A stretch of DNA of 5,323 bases. Origin: Prolixibacteraceae bacterium. Lineage in GTDB: Bacteria; Bacteroidota; Bacteroidia; Bacteroidales; Prolixibacteraceae. The notes beneath the pieces were generated by a model. That model had not been told where the DNA came from, did not search any database, and saw only the letters and a list, made by a program, of their open reading frames with translations. Shown in pieces: positions 1 through 5,152 of this stretch (positions are counted from its first letter, which is position 1; every line of letters begins with the position of its first letter). The translations under genes were made by a program, and so were the position numbers. The DNA lies in the NCBI GenBank assembly GCA_007116765.1, contig SKHV01000104.1:1-5323 (forward strand), read 5' to 3'.

Positions 1-102
1 CAGTATCGGCAATGCAATGGTTATTTGTAATATTTTAATTTGTTTTCTTTCAAAATTGCACAAAAGGGTTTAAGCAGATAAAAATAATCAGGTAAATTTA
101 AT

Positions 103-117
103 ATTACATTCTGTAAT
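103..117. promoter_or_regulatory. inverted repeat ATTACA-TTC-TGTAAT, operator-like
   Basis: The arms ATTACA (103-108) and TGTAAT (112-117) are perfect inverted complements around a 3-bp centre. The dyad lies 85 bp upstream of the flavoprotein start. The size and symmetry fit a dimeric repressor or activator site, and TTACA/TGTAA half-sites occur in several regulator families. No regulator gene is visible in the window, and AT-rich DNA yields such dyads by chance, so this is only a candidate. Confidence 0.25.
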
Positions 118-144
118 GTTTAATTGCCTATAGCTGTTATGCCG

Positions 145-168
145 ATGTTAAAAATCAAAATACCTTAG
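145..168 (+). other. mini-ORF MLKIKIP upstream of the flavoprotein gene
   Basis: ATG at 145-147 is followed by six sense codons and TAG at 166-168, giving MLKIKIP. The real protein begins MLKLKIN. The DNA also matches: both copies begin ATGTTAAA, followed by AATCAA and then AATACC with small gaps. It could be a remnant of a duplicated gene start, a leader peptide or chance. If transcription starts at the promoter proposed at 191-198, this ORF is not on the mRNA. Confidence 0.25.
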
Positions 169-190
169 CCTCAATACCCGTTTTCTATTT

Positions 191-198
191 TATATTTG
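191..198 (+). promoter_or_regulatory. possible -7 element TATATTTG, flavoprotein gene
   Basis: TATATTTG matches the Bacteroidota -7 consensus TAnnTTTG exactly and ends four bases before the ATG at 203. The best upstream partner is a weak TTAG at 165-168, 22 nt away. If used, transcription would begin at or next to the start codon, giving a leaderless or nearly leaderless mRNA. The missing good -33 element keeps this uncertain. Confidence 0.3.
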
Positions 199-202
199 TG
201 CT

Positions 203-1741
203 ATGTTAAAGCTGAAAATCAACAATACCGAAATTGAAGTCGAATCGGGCATGTCTATTCTGGACGCTGCTTCTGAATTGGGCATCGAAATTCCAACCAT
301 GTGCCACAACCGCGAAGTGGAAAATCACACTTCGTGCATGATTTGCCTGGTGAAGAACACCAAAAACGGCCGGCTTTTGCCTTCGTGTTCTATTCCGGTT
401 GAAGAGGGGATGGAGATTCTTACCCTCGACGATGAAATACACGAGGCGCGGCAAACCGGACTCGAATTGCTGCTTTCGGACCATGTGGGCGACTGCGAAG
501 CGCCTTGCACCATTGCCTGCCCGGCACACATGGACATACCCACCATGAACCGACTGTTGGCTGCCGGGAAATTCGACGAGGCCGTACAAGTAGTGAAGCA
601 AAACATTGCATTGCCTTCGGTATTGGGCTACATTTGCCCGGCACCCTGCGAGGGAATTTGCCGCCGTAGGCCCATCGACGGGGCTGTTTCAATTTGCCTG
701 CTGAAACGCTTTGCCGGAAACGAGGGAAAATACACCGAAAAACCCGCACCGGCAACCGGGCACAAAGTAGCTATTGTGGGTAGCGGTGCAGCCGGTTTAT
801 CAGCAGCTTATTATCTTCAGCTTAGAGGCGTACAGATAACCGTTTTTGACAAGGCTGCTATTGCCGGTGGGCAAATGCGCACCGAAATCCCACACGATAG
901 GTTGCCCGAAAATGTACTCGACCGTGAAATTGAAATAATCGCCAATTTGGGCGTGCAGTTTAAGTTTAATAATGAAATTTCAAAATCAGAATTCGAACAA
1001 CTTCAAAAAGAATACGATGCAGTAATACTGGCATCGGGACTAATTGCCGACGAACAAAAAACCTGGGGAATAACTATTGCCCAAAAAGGTTTCGATGCCG
1101 ATAACAATAACTACACCACCAACTTGCCGGGTGTTTATGCGGTGGGTAACACGCTGCGCCCGTCGAAACTGGCCATACGCTCGCTGGCACAGGGCAAAGA
1201 AGCCGCAGCTGCCGTTTGGCAAATGCTCAACAATATGCCGGTAGTTGGCGAACCCAAAAAATTCAATTCGAAATTTAGTAAACTCATAATTCCCGAGTAT
1301 GCCCAATATATGAAAGAATCGGTTGAAGGTAACAGGATAGAACCGGTTAACGGACTGCTTGCAGGAATGACCACCGATGAAGTGAAAACAGAAGCTGCCC
1401 GCTGCCTGCATTGCGATTGCCGGAAAATTGACAATTGCAAACTGCGCGACTTTTCAGATCAATACGGAGCTGTGCAAAAACGCTTTAGCTTCAACGAGCG
1501 CAAGCCTGTTCGCAAATACTTCCACCAAAGCATTGTGTACGAGCCTGAAAAGTGCATTAAATGCGGAATTTGTGTACGCCTTACCGAAAAGCACGGCGAG
1601 AAATTCGGCTTTACCTACATTGGTCGTGGTTTCGATGTAGAAATTGGTGTTCCTTTTAATGAAAATATCAATGAAGGCTTAAAAACCGTTGCCGAAAAAG
1701 TAGCAGATGCCTGCCCAACCGGAGCGTTGGGGAAAATATAG
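203..1741 (+). CDS. multi-cluster Fe-S flavoprotein: 2Fe-2S ferredoxin + GltD-like FAD domain + 4Fe-4S domain
   Basis: Probable cytoplasmic electron-transfer protein of 512 aa. Residues 1-75 are a NuoG/HydA-type 2Fe-2S ferredoxin with C34, C45, C48 and C62 (C-x10-C-x2-C-x13-C). Residues 94-170 resemble the Fe-S head of glutamate synthase small subunit (GltD): H94, C98, C102, C106-P, then C145-P-A-P-C149-E-G-I-C153-R. Residues 188-345 are FAD-binding, with GSGAAG at 193-198, the acidic strand end D216, the ATG-like ILASG at 275-279 and the second FAD segment PGVYAVGN at 309-316. C401, C404, C406 and C412 form a further motif. The C-terminus has C451-x2-C454-x2-C457 and C504-P. The roughly 120-130-residue NAD(P)H-binding subdomain of GltD relatives is missing between about 280 and 290, so NAD(P)H oxidation is not supported; this is a reading by eye. 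The start is chosen because M1 begins the first ferredoxin strand; an in-frame stop lies upstream at 149-151. There is no Shine-Dalgarno. No operon partner is visible. Domain calls are firm, the substrate is unknown. Confidence 0.9.
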   Translation: MLKLKINNTEIEVESGMSILDAASELGIEIPTMCHNREVENHTSCMICLVKNTKNGRLLPSCSIPVEEGMEILTLDDEIHEARQTGLELLLSDHVGDCEAPCTIACPAHMDIPTMNRLLAAGKFDEAVQVVKQNIALPSVLGYICPAPCEGICRRRPIDGAVSICLLKRFAGNEGKYTEKPAPATGHKVAIVGSGAAGLSAAYYLQLRGVQITVFDKAAIAGGQMRTEIPHDRLPENVLDREIEIIANLGVQFKFNNEISKSEFEQLQKEYDAVILASGLIADEQKTWGITIAQKGFDADNNNYTTNLPGVYAVGNTLRPSKLAIRSLAQGKEAAAAVWQMLNNMPVVGEPKKFNSKFSKLIIPEYAQYMKESVEGNRIEPVNGLLAGMTTDEVKTEAARCLHCDCRKIDNCKLRDFSDQYGAVQKRFSFNERKPVRKYFHQSIVYEPEKCIKCGICVRLTEKHGEKFGFTYIGRGFDVEIGVPFNENINEGLKTVAEKVADACPTGALGKI

Positions 1742-1766
1742 ATTGCTTTTATACTATTGAAAGTGT

Positions 1767-2282
1767 TTATTTGCTCTTGTCACAATGCTTCGCAAATTGC
1801 TCAAAGGCACGTTTCTGTCCCATTTCGTGTGCTTTTCTATAGTGCAAACATGCACTGTCGGTTTGTTGAATTAAAATGTACGCATTGGCAAGGTTAAAAT
1901 AGGCATCGGCAAAAGTATTGTCAATTCTAATTGCCGTGCAATAATCGTTGATTGCTCCTCGCATGTCTTCAAGTTCCTTTTTTACCAACCCCCTGTTGTT
2001 GAATACCGGAGCAAATGAGGGGCGAAGTTCAATTGCTTTGTTGTAATCGTTAAGAGCTCCGGGGTAGTCTTTAATAATATTTTTTGCCAGTCCCCTGTTG
2101 TAATAAGCTTCATAAAAATCGCCGAAACTTTCAATTGCTTTTGTAAATTCATCAATTGCTTCTTGATAATTGCGTGTGTCTAAATATTCGTTGCCCTTGT
2201 TGTAGTGTCGCAGATATCTTTGAGAAAAAGATGATGTAGAACAGATAAGTAATAAGGCAGTAAGGAAGATAGTGGTTTTCAT
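1767..2282 (-). CDS. exported tetratricopeptide-repeat (TPR) protein
   Basis: This 171-aa protein has a signal peptide (K2, hydrophobic core about 4-14, likely cleavage near the SFSQ at 18-21). C14 follows LLI, but isoleucine at -1 makes a lipobox unlikely. The rest is four consecutive 34-residue TPR units at 23-56, 57-90, 91-124 and 125-158, then a short polar tail. Typical TPR positions are clear in unit 2: Y60, G64, Y73, A76, Y80, A83 and P88. TPR stacks bind peptides and scaffold complexes; the partner here cannot be told from sequence. The protein is probably periplasmic. It is transcribed convergently with the flavoprotein gene, with only 25 bp between the stops and no clear hairpin in the gap. 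Its start faces a shared divergent promoter region. The fold is confident, the role unknown. Confidence 0.9.
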   Translation of the reverse strand: MKTTIFLTALLLICSTSSFSQRYLRHYNKGNEYLDTRNYQEAIDEFTKAIESFGDFYEAYYNRGLAKNIIKDYPGALNDYNKAIELRPSFAPVFNNRGLVKKELEDMRGAINDYCTAIRIDNTFADAYFNLANAYILIQQTDSACLHYRKAHEMGQKRAFEQFAKHCDKSK

Positions 2283-2355
2283 AATAATATGGTTTTAGTG
2301 GATATTTAAGTATAACAGGGATTAGTGGTAGATTATTGTATTAATTACATTTTTT

Positions 2356-2384
2356 CAAAAATAATAGTATTGTTATAAATACAA
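2356..2384 (-). promoter_or_regulatory. possible promoter of the TPR gene (TTG-N18-TATTTTTG)
   Basis: On the minus strand TATTTTTG (2363 down to 2356) matches the Bacteroidota -7 consensus TAnnTTTG exactly. A TTG (2384 down to 2382) lies 18 nt upstream and can serve as the -33 element. Transcription would begin near 2350, giving a leader of roughly 70 nt before the ATG at 2282. T-rich sequence raises the chance rate, so support is moderate. Confidence 0.4.
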
Positions 2385-2416
2385 TTGTTAAATATCTATA
2401 ATTCTAACTAACTTTA
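2385..2416 (+). promoter_or_regulatory. possible promoter of the racemase-like gene (TTG-N21-TAACTTTA)
   Basis: TTG at 2385-2387 is followed after 21 nt by TAACTTTA at 2409-2416, one base off the Bacteroidota -7 consensus TAnnTTTG. Transcription would begin about 10 nt before the ATG at 2431, a very short leader, which suits the absence of a Shine-Dalgarno. The TTG is the other half of the CAATTG used by the opposing TPR promoter. Confidence 0.35.
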
Positions 2417-2430
2417 GATGCAAAAAATAT

Positions 2431-3384
2431 ATGCCAATTATGGTTTTACCCGATTTTAGTAATATTAAAAAGGCGCATAAGCTTATTTCAGCACAAATAC
2501 ATCGTACGCCTGTGCTTACATCGAAAAGTATCAATGCCATTATCGGAGGTGAGCTTTATTTCAAGTGCGAAAATTTTCAAAAAGTTGGGGCATTCAAATT
2601 TCGTGGGGCTAGTAACGCGGTTTTGTCGCTGCCCAATGAGCTTGCCTCGAAAGGTATTGCCACGCACTCGTCGGGGAATCATGCTGCGGCTTTGGCTTTA
2701 GCTGCTCGCATGCGGGGCATTTCGGCCTACGTGGTAATGCCTAAAAACGCACCTGAAATAAAAGTGCGGGCAGTAGAGGGTTATGGAGCTACAATTACAT
2801 TCTGCGAACCTACACTTGCTGCCCGAGAATTGACTTTAGCTAAAGTGATTGCGGAAACCGGTGCCACCGAGATTCACCCCTACAATAATTTTCAGGTAAT
2901 TGCCGGACAAGGCACTGCGGCTAAAGAGCTGCTCGAAGATTACCCGCAAATCAATCAGCTTTTATGTCCGGTAGGAGGTGGAGGTTTGCTTTCAGGAACA
3001 GCCCTCGCGGTCAAAGCACTTTCGCCCGGGGCCAGTGTAATAGCCTGCGAGCCTGCCGGTGCCGACGATGCTTATCGCTCGTTTTATGGCGACAGGATAT
3101 TTCCCTCGGAAGATCCGTGCACCATTGCCGATGGCTTGCTTACATCGCTGGGCACAATGAATTATGCCATTATTCGCAACAATGTGGATGCGGTAGTAAC
3201 TGTTTCAGAAGAATCGATTGTGAAAGCCATGCGCACTATTTGGGAACGTATGAAAATTATAATTGAGCCTTCAGCGGCAGTACCTTTTGCAGCAATTTTA
3301 GAAAGAAAAATCGATGTAAGTGGAAAGAAAACCGGCATCATATTTTCAGGTGGTAACGTAGATTTGAATAAACTACCCTTCTGA
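2431..3384 (+). CDS. PLP-dependent serine racemase / threonine (serine) dehydratase family enzyme
   Basis: Cytoplasmic fold-type II PLP enzyme of 317 aa. The family either dehydrates L-threonine/L-serine to 2-oxobutyrate/pyruvate plus ammonia or racemises serine. Visible residues: the Schiff-base lysine K56 in AFKFRGA; S80-S81-G82-N83-H84, where N83 contacts PLP and S81 matches the second catalytic base (Ser84) of mammalian serine racemase; the phosphate loop GGGG at 182-185; and S306 in SGGNVD for the pyridine nitrogen. E207, A211 and D213 keep the spacing of the serine racemase divalent-metal site. There is no C-terminal ACT-like domain, so this is not the isoleucine-feedback-regulated biosynthetic IlvA type. 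The length is near the family's usual 320-340. An alternative start is M4; M1 is kept because the -7 element and spacing allow it. Serine racemase, catabolic dehydratase and threo-3-hydroxyaspartate ammonia-lyase cannot be told apart by sequence alone. The gene stands alone in the window. Confidence 0.9.
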   Translation: MPIMVLPDFSNIKKAHKLISAQIHRTPVLTSKSINAIIGGELYFKCENFQKVGAFKFRGASNAVLSLPNELASKGIATHSSGNHAAALALAARMRGISAYVVMPKNAPEIKVRAVEGYGATITFCEPTLAARELTLAKVIAETGATEIHPYNNFQVIAGQGTAAKELLEDYPQINQLLCPVGGGGLLSGTALAVKALSPGASVIACEPAGADDAYRSFYGDRIFPSEDPCTIADGLLTSLGTMNYAIIRNNVDAVVTVSEESIVKAMRTIWERMKIIIEPSAAVPFAAILERKIDVSGKKTGIIFSGGNVDLNKLPF

Positions 3385-3397
3385 ACACTTAACTTTG
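3363..3397 (+). promoter_or_regulatory. possible promoter of the cupin gene (TTTG-N23-TAACTTTG)
   Basis: TTTG at 3363-3366 and TAACTTTG at 3390-3397 match both halves of the Bacteroidota promoter consensus, with a 23-nt spacer at the long end of the accepted range. The -33 part lies inside the last codons of the racemase-like gene. The leader before the ATG at 3517 would be about 115 nt, long enough to hold the inverted repeat at 3471-3484. Confidence 0.4.
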
Positions 3398-3470
3398 AAG
3401 ATGGGATGAAATTTTAAATATTTAGTAAAATAAAAGCAGGTAGTATTTCAACAATATTTTTTGGTTAGTT

Positions 3471-3484
3471 GTTTATTTATAAAC
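3471..3484. repeat. inverted repeat GTTTAT-TT-ATAAAC upstream of the cupin gene
   Basis: GTTTAT (3471-3476) and ATAAAC (3479-3484) are perfect inverted complements separated by TT. The element lies 32 bp before the cupin start. It could be an operator or simply AT-rich chance; it is too AT-rich and has too short a loop for a stable RNA hairpin. Confidence 0.25.
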
Positions 3485-3516
3485 ATTTGAAAACGATTTA
3501 ATTAAAATTAAACATT

Positions 3517-4056
3517 ATGAAACGAACGAAAAAATCGACTGACAAAATTACTCTGTTTGTATTTATATTATCAGGAGTACTATTTTTTACAGCCTGCGAC
3601 TCAAGACCTGTAGCTGTTGTTGAGAGTGATGAGCCGGTAGAAATTATTAAGGATACCGGAACCAAGCCCTGGGCTTTTGATATTGAAAAAGCAACACTTG
3701 AAAATGAAAATTACCGCATGGTTGTATGGACAGGTGACTATATGCAGCTAGTGCTTATGACCTTACAGCCCGGCGAAGAAATTGACCTTGAGTTACACAG
3801 CGGGCACGACCAGTTTATTCGTGTTGAAGAAGGGCATGCCACTGTTTATATGGGCAAAAATCAGGATAACTTGGACTTTGAAAAAGAAATTGCTGACGAT
3901 TGGTCTATAATGATACCTGCCGGATACTGGCATCAGGTAAAAAATACAGGTAAAGACGAATTGAAGCTTTATACCTTATATTCCCCGGCCGAGCATAAAG
4001 CAGGCACTGTGCATGAAACATACAACGAAGCCAAAGAGCATGGTCACGACCACTAA
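3517..4056 (+). CDS. cupin-domain lipoprotein
   Basis: This 179-aa protein begins with a lysine-rich stretch, a hydrophobic core (11-24) and a lipobox ending FTAC with C27 as the lipidated cysteine, so it should be membrane-anchored and face the periplasm or outer membrane. A short linker (28-50) leads to a single small cupin barrel (about 51-158). Cupin motif 1 is P85-G86 through H94, D98-Q99-F100 and E104-E105-G106; motif 2 is I133-P134-A135-G136, W138-H139 and N143. It ends with the segment LYTLYSPAEHKAGTVH (151-166), which I recall as typical of a family of small uncharacterised cupins, and a histidine-rich tail at 175-179. Possible metal ligands are H94, Q99, H139 and perhaps E92. No enzymatic activity can be assigned. 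It is probably monocistronic, between a possible promoter at 3363-3397 and the hairpin terminator at 4074-4100. The start is fixed by the signal peptide. Confidence 0.88.
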   Translation: MKRTKKSTDKITLFVFILSGVLFFTACDSRPVAVVESDEPVEIIKDTGTKPWAFDIEKATLENENYRMVVWTGDYMQLVLMTLQPGEEIDLELHSGHDQFIRVEEGHATVYMGKNQDNLDFEKEIADDWSIMIPAGYWHQVKNTGKDELKLYTLYSPAEHKAGTVHETYNEAKEHGHDH

Positions 4057-4073
4057 AAACTTCAATATACAAG

Positions 4074-4110
4074 CAAACCCGGTGTTCTATACCGGGTTTG
4101 TTGTTATATC
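4074..4110. terminator. bidirectional intrinsic terminator between cupin and barrel genes
   Basis: CAAACCCGGT (4074-4083) and ACCGGGTTTG (4091-4100) form a perfect 10-bp stem with a 7-nt loop, extendable by a G-U and an A-U pair. A T-rich stretch TTGTTATAT follows on the plus strand. It lies 17 bp after the cupin stop and 22 bp after the barrel gene's stop on the other strand, so it can end both convergent transcripts. The T-tract is interrupted on the plus side and distant on the minus side. Confidence 0.8.
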
Positions 4111-4122
4111 TGTTGAATTAAA

Positions 4123-5091
4123 TTAGAACGATAACGTTAGTCCAACTGTTAGTGGGGTAGTAGTTGGTCCCACTCCGTCACGAAATAGGCTTACGTTATA
4201 ATAGGTTGCGAATACTCCCATGTTTTGAAAGCCTACACGTGCAGTATATCCCCAGCGTAGTGGAGCAACACCTTGATCGCCCTTGTCTTTTAATTTTTCA
4301 TTGCCAATTTTAGTTTTGGTTCGGTCACCTAGTTTTAATCCGCCAATTACACCTCCTGAAATAAAAAGATGGTCAGCGCCGTGGTTTCCGGGTATCTGTA
4401 TTTCAAACAAAAGTGGTGCGGTAAGGTACGTGGTTGATAGCTTACTCAACTTAAAGTCGCCATCGGGTAGTGCTACGGGTTGCATCATTCCATCGACCAT
4501 TTTCATGGTGTATCTGTTTTTGAATTTATAGTCGTTAAAATTGAATCCGAGCCCGGTTACTATACCTGCATACGAACCAAAACCAAAACTGTATTCCGCA
4601 AAATTGAAATTGAATTCGAACGATTTCTCGGGCATAGTTTCAATAAATTTAGGAGTTCCTTCGGGGTACATCGAATAATCGGTTTCCCATAGTTGATTCC
4701 CTCCAAATTCAATGCCTTTCCAGTGCCCGTTGAAACGTCGTTTAGGCCTTCTGTTTATAGTTCTTACTTCTTTACTGTAATGGTTGTTACTTTGATTGTC
4801 ATTTTTCCAGCGGCTGTTAAAATCATCAATTTTTTCAATGTCGATACTGGTTCGTGAATCCTCGGTAATTACTTCGATGTTGTGCTTACCCACTCTGATT
4901 TGAACATTTTCTTTCGACTTCTCTACATTTGTTTTGCTGCTATCCTGATCCAGTGTGAATTTGTCAGGAGCGTTTTCTTCCAGTATCAATTCTTCAAAAC
5001 CTGATGTGTTTTGTTCAGTGCTATCCTGTGTCTGCGACAGAGCAAACATCGGAAACGCAAAAATGATAAGTGTTATTAAAAGTGTTTTCAT
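4123..5091 (-). CDS. outer-membrane beta-barrel protein with N-terminal charged region
   Basis: This 322-aa protein has a classical signal peptide (hydrophobic core 4-18, probable cleavage at ALS-Q, 19/20). Residues 20-118 are polar and charged with a small strand-rich part (ENVQIRVGKHNIEVITE, 61-77). From about 120 (RRFNGHWKGIEFGGN) the sequence becomes alternating aromatic/polar beta strands, e.g. 157-170, 173-190, 217-233, 241-252 and 278-302, ending LTVGLTLSF with a terminal phenylalanine as in outer-membrane barrels. The strand count suggests a small barrel of about 8-10 strands. It resembles the PorT-like/outer-membrane-beta-barrel group common in Bacteroidota; no substrate or receptor role can be read. 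It lies 61 bp downstream of the HEAT-repeat gene on the same strand and lacks a clear promoter of its own in that gap, which suggests co-transcription. The start is fixed by the signal peptide. Confidence 0.85.
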   Translation of the reverse strand: MKTLLITLIIFAFPMFALSQTQDSTEQNTSGFEELILEENAPDKFTLDQDSSKTNVEKSKENVQIRVGKHNIEVITEDSRTSIDIEKIDDFNSRWKNDNQSNNHYSKEVRTINRRPKRRFNGHWKGIEFGGNQLWETDYSMYPEGTPKFIETMPEKSFEFNFNFAEYSFGFGSYAGIVTGLGFNFNDYKFKNRYTMKMVDGMMQPVALPDGDFKLSKLSTTYLTAPLLFEIQIPGNHGADHLFISGGVIGGLKLGDRTKTKIGNEKLKDKGDQGVAPLRWGYTARVGFQNMGVFATYYNVSLFRDGVGPTTTPLTVGLTLSF

Positions 5092-5152
5092 GGCTATTTT
5101 CTTTTTAAATGTTGTTATTCTGTTTTGTTTTTTACTTTTATTGTTGAATAAA

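Larger units (their letters stand above)
1..202. other. AT-rich non-coding leader upstream of the flavoprotein gene
   Basis: No gene is supported here on either strand: all frames are closed by stops after short stretches. The three plus frames open at the left edge run only about 9-23 codons, so the tail of an upstream gene cannot be assigned. The stretch holds an inverted repeat (103-117), a seven-codon mini-ORF (145-168) and a possible promoter element (191-198), each listed separately. The length and AT-richness suit an upstream regulatory region and suggest that the flavoprotein gene starts its own transcript. Confidence 0.6.

Noticed and set aside
1..72. Possible tail of an upstream plus-strand gene at the left edge
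   Set aside because: Three frames are open for 9-23 codons with none showing a recognisable C-terminus, so no frame can be chosen.
206..755. Three overlapping minus-strand ORFs of 93-131 codons opposite the flavoprotein gene
   Set aside because: They lie antisense to clearly coding sequence with recognisable Fe-S motifs, have odd composition and no domain sense; they are shadows of a GC-richer gene.
1040..1640. Minus-strand ORFs at 1040-1440 and a plus ORF at 1428-1640 inside the flavoprotein gene
   Set aside because: They overlap conserved FAD and cysteine motifs in another frame and show no family features.
1742..1766. Terminator between the flavoprotein and TPR genes
   Set aside because: Only four-base complementary pieces can be found in this 25-bp gap; no stable stem or T-tract.
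2418..2430. Alternative earlier ATG at 2418 for the racemase-like gene
   Set aside because: It is 13 bases before 2431, so out of frame with the enzyme.
2964..3266. 100-codon plus-strand ORF inside the racemase-like gene
   Set aside because: Out-of-frame shadow over the glycine loop and metal-site codons; its product is arginine- and cysteine-rich without a recognisable pattern.
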